A stretch of DNA of 28,877 bases from an uncultured Oscillospiraceae bacterium. Its GTDB lineage: Bacteria; Bacillota; Clostridia; Oscillospirales; Oscillospiraceae. Below, piece by piece: positions 13,704 to 21,461 of this stretch. The notes under the pieces were generated by a model. That model did no database searches, was not told the origin of the DNA, and saw only the letters and a program-made list of their open reading frames with translations. Numbering within the stretch: position 1 is the first letter of the stretch; every line of letters begins with the position of its first letter. Location of the stretch: contig CAAELC010000114.1 in assembly GCA_900756715.1 (NCBI GenBank), positions 1-28,877 of the forward strand, written 5' to 3'. A program made the position numbers and the translations under genes.

Positions 13704-14417
13704 TCATAGAGCGTCTTTTGGGCCGCTGCGCTCATGCCTCCGGCAGATGACACGGTAGATCAGAATCCCCAACAGCGACAGCGCCAGTGTGCCGCCAAAT
13801 ACAGCGGCGGCAAAAAGGTAGCTTTGCCGCCCCAGCGCGCTTCCGCCCAGAGTAGAGGTCAGCATAGAGGGAATCCGCCCCACAGAGCACAGCAGCAGCC
13901 ATGTGCCCCAACGAATATCGGTCAGTCCCGCAAAATAGCACAGCAGATCTTTAGGTGTGCCGGGTACGGTAAAAATCAACCAGAAAAGGAAATTCCGTTT
14001 GGGCGAGCTTTTCAGAAAGTGCAGCTTTTCCAGCTTCTCCGGCGGGAAAAAGACCTCGACAATGGATTGCCCGAACCGGCGTACCAGTGCAAATACCGTC
14101 ACGCTGCCCAAAAACAGGCCCAACAGGCATAAAACGCTTCCCCAGAAGCCACCAAAAGCGTAGCCGCCGCTGATTTCCAGCGGTTCTCCGGGAATAAGGG
14201 CCACCACAACCTGCAAAAAGCACATTCCCATATAAATAATCTTGCCCCACAGACCGCGGGCGTCTACCCACTCCCGGAACAGCTCTGGCTGGCGGGCGAA
14301 GCGGATCATGGGGCGGCCCACAAACCATCCCACCGCCAATGAAAGCAGCAGAAAAATAATCAGCGCAGCTACTGTCAGCTGTTTTTTCTGTTTTGCGGTC
14401 AGTGCAGGGCGCTGCAT
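13704..14417 (-). CDS. VTT-domain (TVP38/TMEM64/DedA-like) membrane protein
   Basis: A 237-residue integral membrane protein. A first helix at about 15-35 is followed by the VTT region: ALIPGEPLEISGGYAFG, GSVLCLLGLFLGSVTVFALVRRFG, a charged loop, FLFWLIFTVPGTPKDLLCYFAGLTD and a last helix before a basic C-terminus. The PGEPLEISGGYAFG and PGTPKD loops are the paired re-entrant motifs of the family. Members of this superfamily affect membrane lipid traffic (undecaprenyl phosphate or phospholipid flipping) or tolerance to stress; no exact role can be given. The ATG at 14417 follows AAGGTGG, and a TATACT -10 lies at 14451-14456. It is transcribed alone between hom and niaR. Confidence 0.85.
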   Translation of the reverse strand: MQRPALTAKQKKQLTVAALIIFLLLSLAVGWFVGRPMIRFARQPELFREWVDARGLWGKIIYMGMCFLQVVVALIPGEPLEISGGYAFGGFWGSVLCLLGLFLGSVTVFALVRRFGQSIVEVFFPPEKLEKLHFLKSSPKRNFLFWLIFTVPGTPKDLLCYFAGLTDIRWGTWLLLCSVGRIPSMLTSTLGGSALGRQSYLFAAAVFGGTLALSLLGILIYRVICRRHERSGPKDAL

Positions 14418-14505
14418 GCGGCAAGGCCACCTTTCCTGTGTACTAAGTGTAGTATAACACATGGCGGCAGGAAAGTGTGAACAATTCGTTAAGAAAATAA
14501 GAAAA

Positions 14506-14534
14506 CACCGGGTCGCCTGAAAAGCGACCCGGTG
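14506..14534 (-). terminator. Terminator of hom
   Basis: CACCGGGTCGC and its exact complement pair over 11 bp around a 7-nt loop. The minus strand continues TTTTCTTATTTTC. Confidence 0.88.
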
Positions 14535-14564
14535 CCTGTAATTCACTGTATTGATGCAGCTTGC

Positions 14565-15704
14565 TCAGCGGATTCCGGCAATAAAGCAACCGGGGTCTTC
14601 TGCAAGCTTTCCGTTGGCCCAAGCGAGCATCCGGCCTGCCGGAACGGCGGAGGTGACCACGCCGGTTTCCCAGCGCTCTGCCGTCACAGAGTCCAGCCAC
14701 GCATCCGGCCGGACGGTGCGCACATAGTAGGGATGAGCAATTTCTTCGGCGGTGACGGCAACGGGCGCCATGGCATCCGTGTAGAAGCCGCACTTTCCGG
14801 CAGCGATGTCCAGACAATCCTGCACCACATTGAAGGCTGTGGGATAGCGGCCTGCCCCCTGCCCAAAGAAGCTGTGGCGTCCCACCTTTTCCCCGGTATA
14901 AGTGATGAGATTGAAGTTTTTGGGCACGGCAGCCTCCAGATCCGCTTCTCCCACCAGCGTGGGCTCAATAAAGGCGCAGATGCCCTGCTGCCCCCGGCTG
15001 GCAGTGGCCAGCAGCTTGCACACAAAGCCGTGGGCCTTGAAGGCGGCGATGTCGGTGTCCATCACCGTGCGAATGCCAAACATGGGAATGTCCTCCTCAC
15101 GCAGCAGCGCATCGAAGGCCACATTGGCAGAAATGGTCAGCTTCCGGCGCACATCATCGCCGTCAATGTCGGCGGAGGGATCGGCCTCGGCATAGCCCAG
15201 CTCCTGTGCCTGCTTCAGAATTGCCGGGAAGGACACAGGGGAGGCATGCATGGCATCCATAATAAAATTGGAGGTGCCATTCATAATGCCGCCCAGCTCA
15301 CAAACGGTGTCCAGCCGCTTGCAGCGCTCCAGATTGGTCAGCCATGGGATGCCGCCGCCTACTGCGGCGGTGCAGCGCAGAGAAACACCATGCTCTTTGG
15401 CCAGTGCGGTGAGCTTCGGATAAAAAGCGCTGATGACGGCCTTGTTGGCGGTGACTACATGCTTGCCTGCCTGCAGCGCGGCACAAATGTACTCATAGGC
15501 CGGGTGCAATCCGCCCATAACCTCCACCACAATATCAATGGCAGGATCACTGAAAATGGCAGCCGCATCCATGCTGGCAAGCTCGCCAAGATCCTCCCGC
15601 TCCCGCCGCACCAGCACACGGCGAACGGCCAGATCCTTCCGCTCCCGGCAGAAATCCACCACGCCGCCGCCTACCACACCGCAGCCAAGCAATCCGATGT
15701 TCAT
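14565..15704 (-). CDS. hom: Homoserine dehydrogenase (short form, no ACT domain)
   Basis: Reduces aspartate semialdehyde to homoserine with NAD(P)H. It shows the Rossmann motif GLLGCGVVGGGV at 4-15, TANK at 85-88, AVGGGIP at 114-120, GIMNGTSN at 139-146 and ADPSADIDGDDVRRKL at 174-189 with the likely catalytic Lys188. Length is 379 residues. Typical Firmicutes enzymes of about 430 residues carry a C-terminal ACT domain for threonine feedback; here the protein ends shortly after the catalytic domain. It is therefore probably not inhibited in that manner. The start follows GGAGGTAA and is preceded by a strong promoter. The other threonine-pathway genes lie at 23904-28771. Confidence 0.95.
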   Translation of the reverse strand: MNIGLLGCGVVGGGVVDFCRERKDLAVRRVLVRREREDLGELASMDAAAIFSDPAIDIVVEVMGGLHPAYEYICAALQAGKHVVTANKAVISAFYPKLTALAKEHGVSLRCTAAVGGGIPWLTNLERCKRLDTVCELGGIMNGTSNFIMDAMHASPVSFPAILKQAQELGYAEADPSADIDGDDVRRKLTISANVAFDALLREEDIPMFGIRTVMDTDIAAFKAHGFVCKLLATASRGQQGICAFIEPTLVGEADLEAAVPKNFNLITYTGEKVGRHSFFGQGAGRYPTAFNVVQDCLDIAAGKCGFYTDAMAPVAVTAEEIAHPYYVRTVRPDAWLDSVTAERWETGVVTSAVPAGRMLAWANGKLAEDPGCFIAGIR

Positions 15705-15741
15705 AAAAATTACCTCCAGGGCCTATTTAGAATTTGCACCA

Positions 15742-15770
15742 ATTTTATCGGAAATAGGCAGCTTTGTCAA
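15742..15770 (-). promoter_or_regulatory. Promoter of hom
   Basis: TTGACA-17-TAAAAT on the minus strand, immediately after the trxA terminator. The leader is about 30 nt, too short for a riboswitch or peptide attenuator. Confidence 0.75.
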
Positions 15771-15776
15771 TAAAAA

Positions 15777-15799
15777 AGGGAGCGGCGAAGCCGCTCCCT
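15777..15799 (-). terminator. Terminator of trxA
   Basis: AGGGAGCGGC, loop TTC, GCCGCTCCCT on the minus strand, then TTTTTTA. It is a 10-bp stem starting 11 nt after the stop. Confidence 0.92.
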
Positions 15800-15810
15800 C
15801 TGGGGCTGAA

Positions 15811-16125
15811 TTATTGATCCACCAATGCCAGAATTTCGTCCGATCCCACCAATCCGACAGACCGGCCTGCCAGCTGTCCGTTCTTGAAGCACAGCAGGGC
15901 AGGGATGGCGTCAATGCCGTATCGCATGGCCAGTTCCCCGTTTTCGTCCACATTCACCTTGACAATCTGAAACTGCTGGGAATAGGTGCCGTCCAGCTCC
16001 TCCAGCGTAGGAGCCAGCATCCGGCAGGGGCCGCACCAGCTGGCCCAAAAATCCACCAGTACGGGAACGGAACTGTTCTGGATAATCTGATCGAAATCAG
16101 CGGTAGTTGCGTGCTTGATAGCCAT
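15811..16125 (-). CDS. trxA: Thioredoxin
   Basis: General disulfide reductant in the cytoplasm. It is 104 residues long, the usual size. It has the WCGPC active site with Cys31 and Cys34, DFWASW before it, and the cis-proline IPALLCF segment (IDAIPALL) near residue 70. The ATG at 16125 follows AGGAGGA; the longer upstream frame has no ribosome site. It is monocistronic with its own terminator. No thioredoxin reductase gene is adjacent, which makes the FTR-like protein at 8276-8473 one possible electron source. Confidence 0.95.
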   Translation of the reverse strand: MAIKHATTADFDQIIQNSSVPVLVDFWASWCGPCRMLAPTLEELDGTYSQQFQIVKVNVDENGELAMRYGIDAIPALLCFKNGQLAGRSVGLVGSDEILALVDQ

Positions 16126-16215
16126 TGAGCATTCCTCCTGTGTCCTATATTTTGATACCATTGTACCGTCTCTATCCAAAATGTTAAGTGGTAATTGCAA
16201 CAATTATCAAAAAAA

Positions 16216-16246
16216 TCTGCCTGCCCGGTCGGTGCGGACAGACAGA
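16216..16246 (-). terminator. Terminator of the acyltransferase / acyl-CoA synthetase / regulator operon
   Basis: TCTGTCTGTCCG pairs with CGGGCAGGCAGA (12 bp, two G-T pairs) around a 7-nt loop, followed by TTTTTTTG on the minus strand. Confidence 0.85.
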
Positions 16247-16267
16247 ATTTTTGCCATAGGAGAGAAA

Positions 16268-16966
16268 TTATTTCTGGTTGCGGCTGTTCAGCTTGCCGAG
16301 ATAGCGGTAGATGCTGGCCTCAGAGCTGTGCAGCTCCCGGGCCACATAGCTGACCGAGCCCTTCAGAAGGAAGACACCCTTGCGGTCCAGAATTTCCATG
16401 ATTTCCATTTTTTCGTCCTGATTCAGCCGGTCAACATCCACCGGATAGTTGGATACTACCGACGAAACGATGCTGGCCGTGGCCCCTGCGATGGAGGTGG
16501 GGTAGTTGCTCTCGGCCTCTGTTTCGGAAGGGTCGTTGCTGTCCACAATCAGGCTGGTGCCGCTGGGGACACCCGGCGTCAATACGCCGCCGCACAGATC
16601 CATTACCCGGGACGCCAGTTCCTCATAGCGGCTGGAGTCAAAGTTGATGCACAGCAGCCCCACCACCTGATTGTTCCGGTCCTTTATAAACATGCTGTTG
16701 GAGCACATCTTCTTATTGGTGATGGAAGTGCTTTCAAAGCGCAGCACATAGTCCTGCGTCTCATACAGCTTGCCGGACAGAAACTCCAGCATCTTGTTGC
16801 TCAGGGGCGAGCCGAGGTGACGGCCGGTAAGCTGGCCGTTGGAGATGGCAATAATCTGGTTGGAATTTTCTGTCAATTCGTGCAGGGCCACCTCATAGTC
16901 CGGTCCCAGAATATGGCCGAGAAAATCCACCAGCAGGGTATAGTGGCGCCGCATTTCTTTATCCAT
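16268..16966 (-). CDS. YheO/DauR-like PAS-domain transcriptional regulator
   Basis: A 232-residue regulator. The N-terminal YheO-like PAS domain covers about residues 5-125 (FLGHILGPDYEVALHEL, SNGQLTGRHLGSPLSNKML, then MFIKDRNNQVVGLLCINFD). A linker follows, then a C-terminal helix-turn-helix at about 185-228 (DRKGVFLLKGSVSYVARELHSSEASIYRYLGKL). The relative DauR controls D-arginine catabolism in Pseudomonas; the ligand here is unknown. It is the last gene of an operon, 34 nt after the acyl-CoA synthetase, and ends before a strong terminator. The ATG lies 10 nt after AGGAGG. Position suggests that it senses a metabolite tied to the two upstream enzymes and acts on the operon. Confidence 0.88.
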   Translation of the reverse strand: MDKEMRRHYTLLVDFLGHILGPDYEVALHELTENSNQIIAISNGQLTGRHLGSPLSNKMLEFLSGKLYETQDYVLRFESTSITNKKMCSNSMFIKDRNNQVVGLLCINFDSSRYEELASRVMDLCGGVLTPGVPSGTSLIVDSNDPSETEAESNYPTSIAGATASIVSSVVSNYPVDVDRLNQDEKMEIMEILDRKGVFLLKGSVSYVARELHSSEASIYRYLGKLNSRNQK

Positions 16967-17000
16967 GGATATTCATCCTCCTGTTATTTCAGTTGCGCGA

Positions 17001-18839
17001 TCACTCTTTCGGGGAAGAAGCGGGCTTTTTGTTCTCGCTTTTTTTAGGCTCGGGCTTCTTGTCGGCGGCCTTGCGCTGGGCCTCCAACTGGGCCTTCTCC
17101 TGCTGCAGGGCGGCTTCCTCAGCCTTTTCCCGTGCCATGCGGGCCTGTTCTTCCTCCTCCAGCACGCGGTATGCCACCTTACCCACCAGAGTCTTGGGCA
17201 GGTCATCCCGGAATTCAATATCAGAAGGAATGGCGTATTTGGCGATATGCTTGCGGCAGTAGTCCAGCAGTTCTTTCTTGCAGGCCTCGGTGGGCACATA
17301 GCCGGGCTTGAGCACTACAAAAGCCTTTACCCGCTGAATCTTGATGGGATCGGGCACACCGATCACGCAGGAAAGATGTACATACTCGTGGCCGTCCAGA
17401 ATGTTTTCCAGCTGAGACGGATAGACATTGTAGCCGTTGGTAACGATCATGCGCTTGATGCGCTGACGGAAGTAGATGAAACCCTCCTCGTCCATCATGC
17501 CCAGATCGCCCGTATGTATCCACACATGGCCGTCGGCGTGCAGCCGGCGGGTCTGGGCGGTTTCCTCAGGGTGGCCCACATACTCCAGCATCACCGTGGG
17601 ACCGGACAGGCATATCTCGCCCTCCTCGCCGTAGGGGACCTCATCCTCGGTACCGGGCTTGACAATCTTGTAATATGTATCCGGGAAGGGGATACCAATG
17701 GACCCCTCCTTCTGCTTGTGGATAGGTGTCAGGCAGCTGGCAGTGACGCATTCGGTGGTGCCATAGCCCTCGCGGACGGTGATGGACGCACCGTGCTCCT
17801 TCAGGAAGGCGTCAAACCGCTTTTTCAGCTCAATAGACAGGCTGTCGCCGCCGGAGAACACGCCCTTCAGGCAGCTGAGATCAGCCCCCTCGATTTCCGA
17901 TGTGCGCAGCAGCGCTTCAAACAGGGAGGGCACGCCGGCAATCAGGTTGGGCTTATGCTTTTTCAGAAGCTCGGCATAGGTCTTGGGGGTAAAGCGGGGG
18001 ATCAGAATGCAGTGACCGCCGTTTGCCACCATGGAGTGGATGGACACACCCAGACCGAAACCGTGGAACATAGGCATGATAGCCAGCATCTTGTCTCCGG
18101 GCCGGAAGAAGGGGTTGGTGGCAATAATCTGCGCAGCCAGTGTATTGAAGTTCAGGTTTGACAGCAAAATGCCCTTGGTTACGCCGGTGGTGCCGCCGGA
18201 GTAGAGAATGGCAGCGGGATCGTCTGCCTTGCGGTGTACGCGGTAAATCTCCAGATACTCGCCCCGCTTCAGGAAATCCTTCCACATCACCACGCCTGCG
18301 GCGTTGTGGGGCACCTTGGTTTTTTTGCGGCCCTCGGTCAGGTTATACCCCAGCTTCATAATAGGCTTCAACTCGTCTGCCACGCTGGTGATAATCAGGC
18401 AGGGCAGGTCAACGGCCTTACGCACGCTTTCAAACTTGGGATAAAACTGATCCAGCGTAATGGCGGCCACAGAGCCGGAATCCCGCAGGTAGAAGGCAAT
18501 TTCACTCTCGGCGGACAGGGGATGGACCATGTTGGCGATGGCGCCCACCATGTTCACGGCGTAGAACATGCACAAGGTCTGGGGGGCGTTGGGCATACAG
18601 ATGGTGACCTTGTCTCCTTCCCGAATGCCAATCGCCTTCAGGCTTTTGGCGCATGCCTTCACCTTTTCCCACATCTCGCGATAGGTGGTTTCTTTTCCCA
18701 TGAACTCATAGGCAATGTACTCAGGGTACTTGCGCACGATCTCCTCCACTTTGCCGCACATGGAGAGCTCTGAATATGTCAGACTGGCAGGTACTTCGGG
18801 GTCCTTGCTGGCAAGCCAGGGGGCTTTCAATTCACTCAT
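17001..18839 (-). CDS. Acyl-CoA synthetase (AMP-forming) with charged C-terminal tail
   Basis: Activates a carboxylic acid with ATP to an acyl-adenylate and then to the CoA thioester. It has 612 residues. ANL-superfamily motifs are ILYSGGTTGVTKG (about 211-223), GYGTTE, the TGDLG hinge region and the C-terminal LPKTLVGKVAYR with the catalytic-type lysine. After that motif an unusual tail of about 55 residues follows, rich in Glu, Lys, Gln and Ala, likely a helix or coiled coil and then a Lys/Pro/Ser-rich end. The ATG at 18839, after AAGGAGG, overlaps the end of the upstream acyltransferase gene by 8 nt, so translation is coupled. The medium/long-chain-like sequence suggests fatty-acid activation, but the substrate is not determined. 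Confidence 0.9.
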   Translation of the reverse strand: MSELKAPWLASKDPEVPASLTYSELSMCGKVEEIVRKYPEYIAYEFMGKETTYREMWEKVKACAKSLKAIGIREGDKVTICMPNAPQTLCMFYAVNMVGAIANMVHPLSAESEIAFYLRDSGSVAAITLDQFYPKFESVRKAVDLPCLIITSVADELKPIMKLGYNLTEGRKKTKVPHNAAGVVMWKDFLKRGEYLEIYRVHRKADDPAAILYSGGTTGVTKGILLSNLNFNTLAAQIIATNPFFRPGDKMLAIMPMFHGFGLGVSIHSMVANGGHCILIPRFTPKTYAELLKKHKPNLIAGVPSLFEALLRTSEIEGADLSCLKGVFSGGDSLSIELKKRFDAFLKEHGASITVREGYGTTECVTASCLTPIHKQKEGSIGIPFPDTYYKIVKPGTEDEVPYGEEGEICLSGPTVMLEYVGHPEETAQTRRLHADGHVWIHTGDLGMMDEEGFIYFRQRIKRMIVTNGYNVYPSQLENILDGHEYVHLSCVIGVPDPIKIQRVKAFVVLKPGYVPTEACKKELLDYCRKHIAKYAIPSDIEFRDDLPKTLVGKVAYRVLEEEEQARMAREKAEEAALQQEKAQLEAQRKAADKKPEPKKSENKKPASSPKE

Positions 18840-19707
18840 AGTCAACTTCCTCCTTAATAGGCTTCTCCAATTCCTCCGGATGCTCCAGCAGATATTTCAG
18901 CAGCCGGATAGATTTGGAATAGTAGTATCCGTCGCCCAGACGCTCATCAATGGTCAGGCCCAGGTCCAGTGTTTCCCGCATGGAGACATTGCCTTCCGCG
19001 TCAAAAACAGGCCGCACGGCCTTTTCTCCAATGATGCAGAACAGGGAACAGGTGCCCCAGTTGGTCAGATGGTGATAGCCGCACTTGAGCTTGATGGAGC
19101 CCAGATTGGAAATGACCACAGAGCTGTAGTACGGGTCGGTGGCAATGATGTCTGCGGGCACCCAACCGTGTTTGTCCAGCCACATCAGGGTGCGGATAGC
19201 GGCCTTGCTGACAAAGCGGGGGATTTTGTTGAGAATGTCCATCACGCCGGTGGTGGGGTCCACTTTTTCCGAGCGGCATTCCGTCACCTGATTGCGGATG
19301 TATTCATGCACATCCCGCAGGGTATAGTCCTCCTTGCTGTGCAGGAAGGCCAGCGCCTCGGCACCTTTGTCGGAAAACTGCTTCTTCACCACAAAGGCGG
19401 CAGACACCTCGTTGCGCTGGTAAAAATTACAGTTGGCAATGAAGCGGTTCAGCTTGGGCCGCAGGGTAATGGTTTTCAGCAGAGCGGCCACCACAATGTG
19501 GAACATGGTGTAGGGAAACTCCGTCTCTGTTTCGTTCAGCTTGGCAAGATAGGCGTTCATGTTGGTCAGGTCTACCCGCAGCGAAATATACGCCTCGTTA
19601 TCGCAGCGGTTGGGATAGATGATGCCGGTAATATAGTGCAGAGAGTCCAGCTCCCGCAGCAGACGGCCATCCTTGCGGTCGCCCCGGCACTTTTTTTGTG
19701 TTTCCAT
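18832..19707 (-). CDS. 2-oxoacid dehydrogenase E2-like acyltransferase, no lipoyl domain, variant active site
   Basis: A 291-residue protein with the chloramphenicol-acetyltransferase/E2 catalytic fold: SLRVDLTNMNAYLAK and the MFHIVVAALLKTI helix early, SSVVISNLGSIKLKCGYHHLTNWGT in the core, and LTIDERLGDGYYYSKS near the end. Normal E2 enzymes read DHRxxDG, with His as the base; here residues 254-260 are DERLGDG, so Glu255 replaces it. There is no lipoyl or E3-binding domain and no E1/E3 gene nearby, so it is not part of a dehydrogenase complex. The start at 19707 follows AGGAGA. Coupling to the acyl-CoA synthetase suggests it uses or binds the acyl-CoA made there. Whether it is an active transferase is open. 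Confidence 0.82.
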   Translation of the reverse strand: METQKKCRGDRKDGRLLRELDSLHYITGIIYPNRCDNEAYISLRVDLTNMNAYLAKLNETETEFPYTMFHIVVAALLKTITLRPKLNRFIANCNFYQRNEVSAAFVVKKQFSDKGAEALAFLHSKEDYTLRDVHEYIRNQVTECRSEKVDPTTGVMDILNKIPRFVSKAAIRTLMWLDKHGWVPADIIATDPYYSSVVISNLGSIKLKCGYHHLTNWGTCSLFCIIGEKAVRPVFDAEGNVSMRETLDLGLTIDERLGDGYYYSKSIRLLKYLLEHPEELEKPIKEEVDYE

Positions 19708-19765
19708 AGATTCTCCTATATTGTCTCTCGTTGGTGATGACAAAACTTTTCCATCATATAAAATC

Positions 19766-19794
19766 ATTATAGCAAGAAAACTTGCATTTTGCCA
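19766..19794 (-). promoter_or_regulatory. Promoter of the E2-like operon
   Basis: A perfect TATAAT with an extended TGC before it; a poor -35 (TGGCAA) lies 17 nt upstream on the minus strand. The leader is about 50 nt. The weak -35 would suit activator control. Confidence 0.6.
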
Positions 19795-19866
19795 GTGTTT
19801 TTTTCGATTCTTTCTGGGGCAATTGGCCGAAAATGCCCCAAAGCAGCGGAAAACTGCTGAAATAAA

Positions 19867-19897
19867 CCGAAGCAGGCACTTCGGGTGCCTGCTTCGG
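19867..19897 (-). terminator. Terminator of asnS
   Basis: A 13-bp perfect stem CCGAAGCAGGCAC with a 5-nt loop, followed on the minus strand by TTTATTTC. Confidence 0.88.
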
Positions 19898-19911
19898 AAA
19901 GGAAAGTATGT

Positions 19912-21306
19912 TTAAAAATCGGCGTTGCCCACCGTGCGGGGATGCAGCTCCACATCCCGGATGTTGCTTACACCCGTCAGATACATGACCATCCGCTCAA
20001 AGCCCAGACCAAAGCCTGCATGCTTGCAGCTGCCGTAGCGCCGCAGGTCGCAATACCACCAGTAATCCTCCGGATTCATGCCCAGATCCCGGATACGCTG
20101 CTCCAGCAGCTCCAGCCGCTCCTCGCGCTGGCTGCCGCCGATAATCTCGCCGATGCCGGGTACCAGACAGTCCGCAGCGGCCACGGTCTTGCCGTCGTCA
20201 TTCATGCGCATATAGAAAGCCTTGATCTCGGCCGGATAGTCGGTGACGAAAACAGGGCGCTTGAACACCTGCTCGGTCAGGAAACGCTCGTGCTCGGTCT
20301 GCAGGTCGGTGCCCCAGTCAACCTTGAAGTCAAACTGGTCGTTGTGCTTTTTCAGGATTTCCACAGCCTCGGTGTAGGTAACCCGGCCGAAATCGCTTGA
20401 TGCCACATGCTCCAGCCGTTCCTTCAGTCCCTTGTCCACAAAGGAGTTGAAGAAGTTGATCTCGTCGGGGCACTTGTCCAGAACGCTGCGGATAATAAAC
20501 TTAATCATATCCTCCGCCACATCCATGTCGCCGGCCAGATCGGTAAAGGCCATCTCCGGCTCAATCATCCAGAACTCGGCGGCGTGGCGCTGGGTGTTGG
20601 AGTTTTCTGCCCGGAAGGTGGGGCCGAAGGTATACACATCGCCAAAGGCCATGGCGAAGTTTTCGGCATTCAGCTGGCCGGACACCGTCAGGCTGGTCTT
20701 CTTGCCGAAGAAATCCTTGCTGTAGTCCACCTGACCGTCCTCAGTGCGGGGGATGTTGTCCAGATCCAGTGTAGTCACCTGGAACATTTCGCCTGCGCCC
20801 TCGCAGTCAGAGCCGGTGATGATGGGGGTGTGGATATATACGAAGCCGCGGCTCTGGAAGAATTCATGCACCGCGTAAGCTGCTACAGAGCGCACGCGGA
20901 AGGTGGCAGAAAACAGGTTGGTGCGGGGGCGCAGATGCTGAATGGTGCGCAGAAACTCTACGCTGTGCCGCTTTTTCTGCAGGGGATAATCGGGGGAGGA
21001 CTTGCCCTCCACCTCGATGGAGGAGGCCTTGACCTCCAGCGGCTGCTTGGCCTCCGGGGTCAGGGCTACAACGCCCCGGACAATCAGGGCGGCCCCTACA
21101 TTCTGGGCAGCGATCTCTTTATAATTGGGCAGGACGGAAGCATCCATCACCACCTGCAGGTTTTTAAAGCAGGAGCCGTCGTTCAGTTCAATAAAGCCAA
21201 AGGCCTTCATGTCGCGGATGGTGCGGGCCCAGCCGCAGACCACCACTTCCTTGCCGTCCAGCGTTTCCTGGTCGGCAAACAGGGCTGCGATTTTCATACG
21301 ATCCAT
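19912..21306 (-). CDS. asnS: Asparaginyl-tRNA synthetase
   Basis: Charges tRNA-Asn with asparagine. The 464-residue protein has an N-terminal OB-fold anticodon domain (about 15-110: VVVCGWARTIRDMKAFGFIELNDG), then a class II catalytic core. Motif 2 is FRAENSNTQRHAAEF and motif 3 is GFGLGFERMVMYLTG. The QLNAENFA and VTDYPAEIKAFYMR segments distinguish AsnRS from bacterial AspRS. The ATG at 21306 lies 8 nt after AAAGGTGG; the in-frame GTG at 21318 falls within that ribosome site. The promoter is close and the leader is only about 40 nt, so there is no T-box. It is monocistronic and divergent from psuK. Confidence 0.96.
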   Translation of the reverse strand: MDRMKIAALFADQETLDGKEVVVCGWARTIRDMKAFGFIELNDGSCFKNLQVVMDASVLPNYKEIAAQNVGAALIVRGVVALTPEAKQPLEVKASSIEVEGKSSPDYPLQKKRHSVEFLRTIQHLRPRTNLFSATFRVRSVAAYAVHEFFQSRGFVYIHTPIITGSDCEGAGEMFQVTTLDLDNIPRTEDGQVDYSKDFFGKKTSLTVSGQLNAENFAMAFGDVYTFGPTFRAENSNTQRHAAEFWMIEPEMAFTDLAGDMDVAEDMIKFIIRSVLDKCPDEINFFNSFVDKGLKERLEHVASSDFGRVTYTEAVEILKKHNDQFDFKVDWGTDLQTEHERFLTEQVFKRPVFVTDYPAEIKAFYMRMNDDGKTVAAADCLVPGIGEIIGGSQREERLELLEQRIRDLGMNPEDYWWYCDLRRYGSCKHAGFGLGFERMVMYLTGVSNIRDVELHPRTVGNADF

Positions 21307-21350
21307 GATGTTGTCCACCTTTTCTCAGTGTGATTGATACAGTGTTTTTT

Positions 21351-21379
21351 ATTATAAGCCAGATTTTCTTTTTTGGCAA
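21351..21379 (-). promoter_or_regulatory. Promoter of asnS
   Basis: TTGCCA-17-TATAAT on the minus strand. Confidence 0.75.
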
Positions 21380-21389
21380 CAGAAAATGC

Positions 21390-21418
21390 TTGACAAGTTG
21401 GGAACTGTGTGCCAGAAT
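21390..21418 (+). promoter_or_regulatory. Promoter of psuK-psuG
   Basis: A perfect TTGACA and a weaker CAGAAT lie 17 nt apart. The asnS and psuK -35 boxes are 10 bp apart, back to back. Confidence 0.6.
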
Positions 21419-21461
21419 AAGCATGTGATTAGAAAATAAATTTATGCTTACGGAGGCGGAT

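Noticed and set aside
21307..21461. T-box leader upstream of asnS
   Set aside because: Only about 155 bp separate it from divergent psuK, and the promoter leaves roughly 40 nt of leader.
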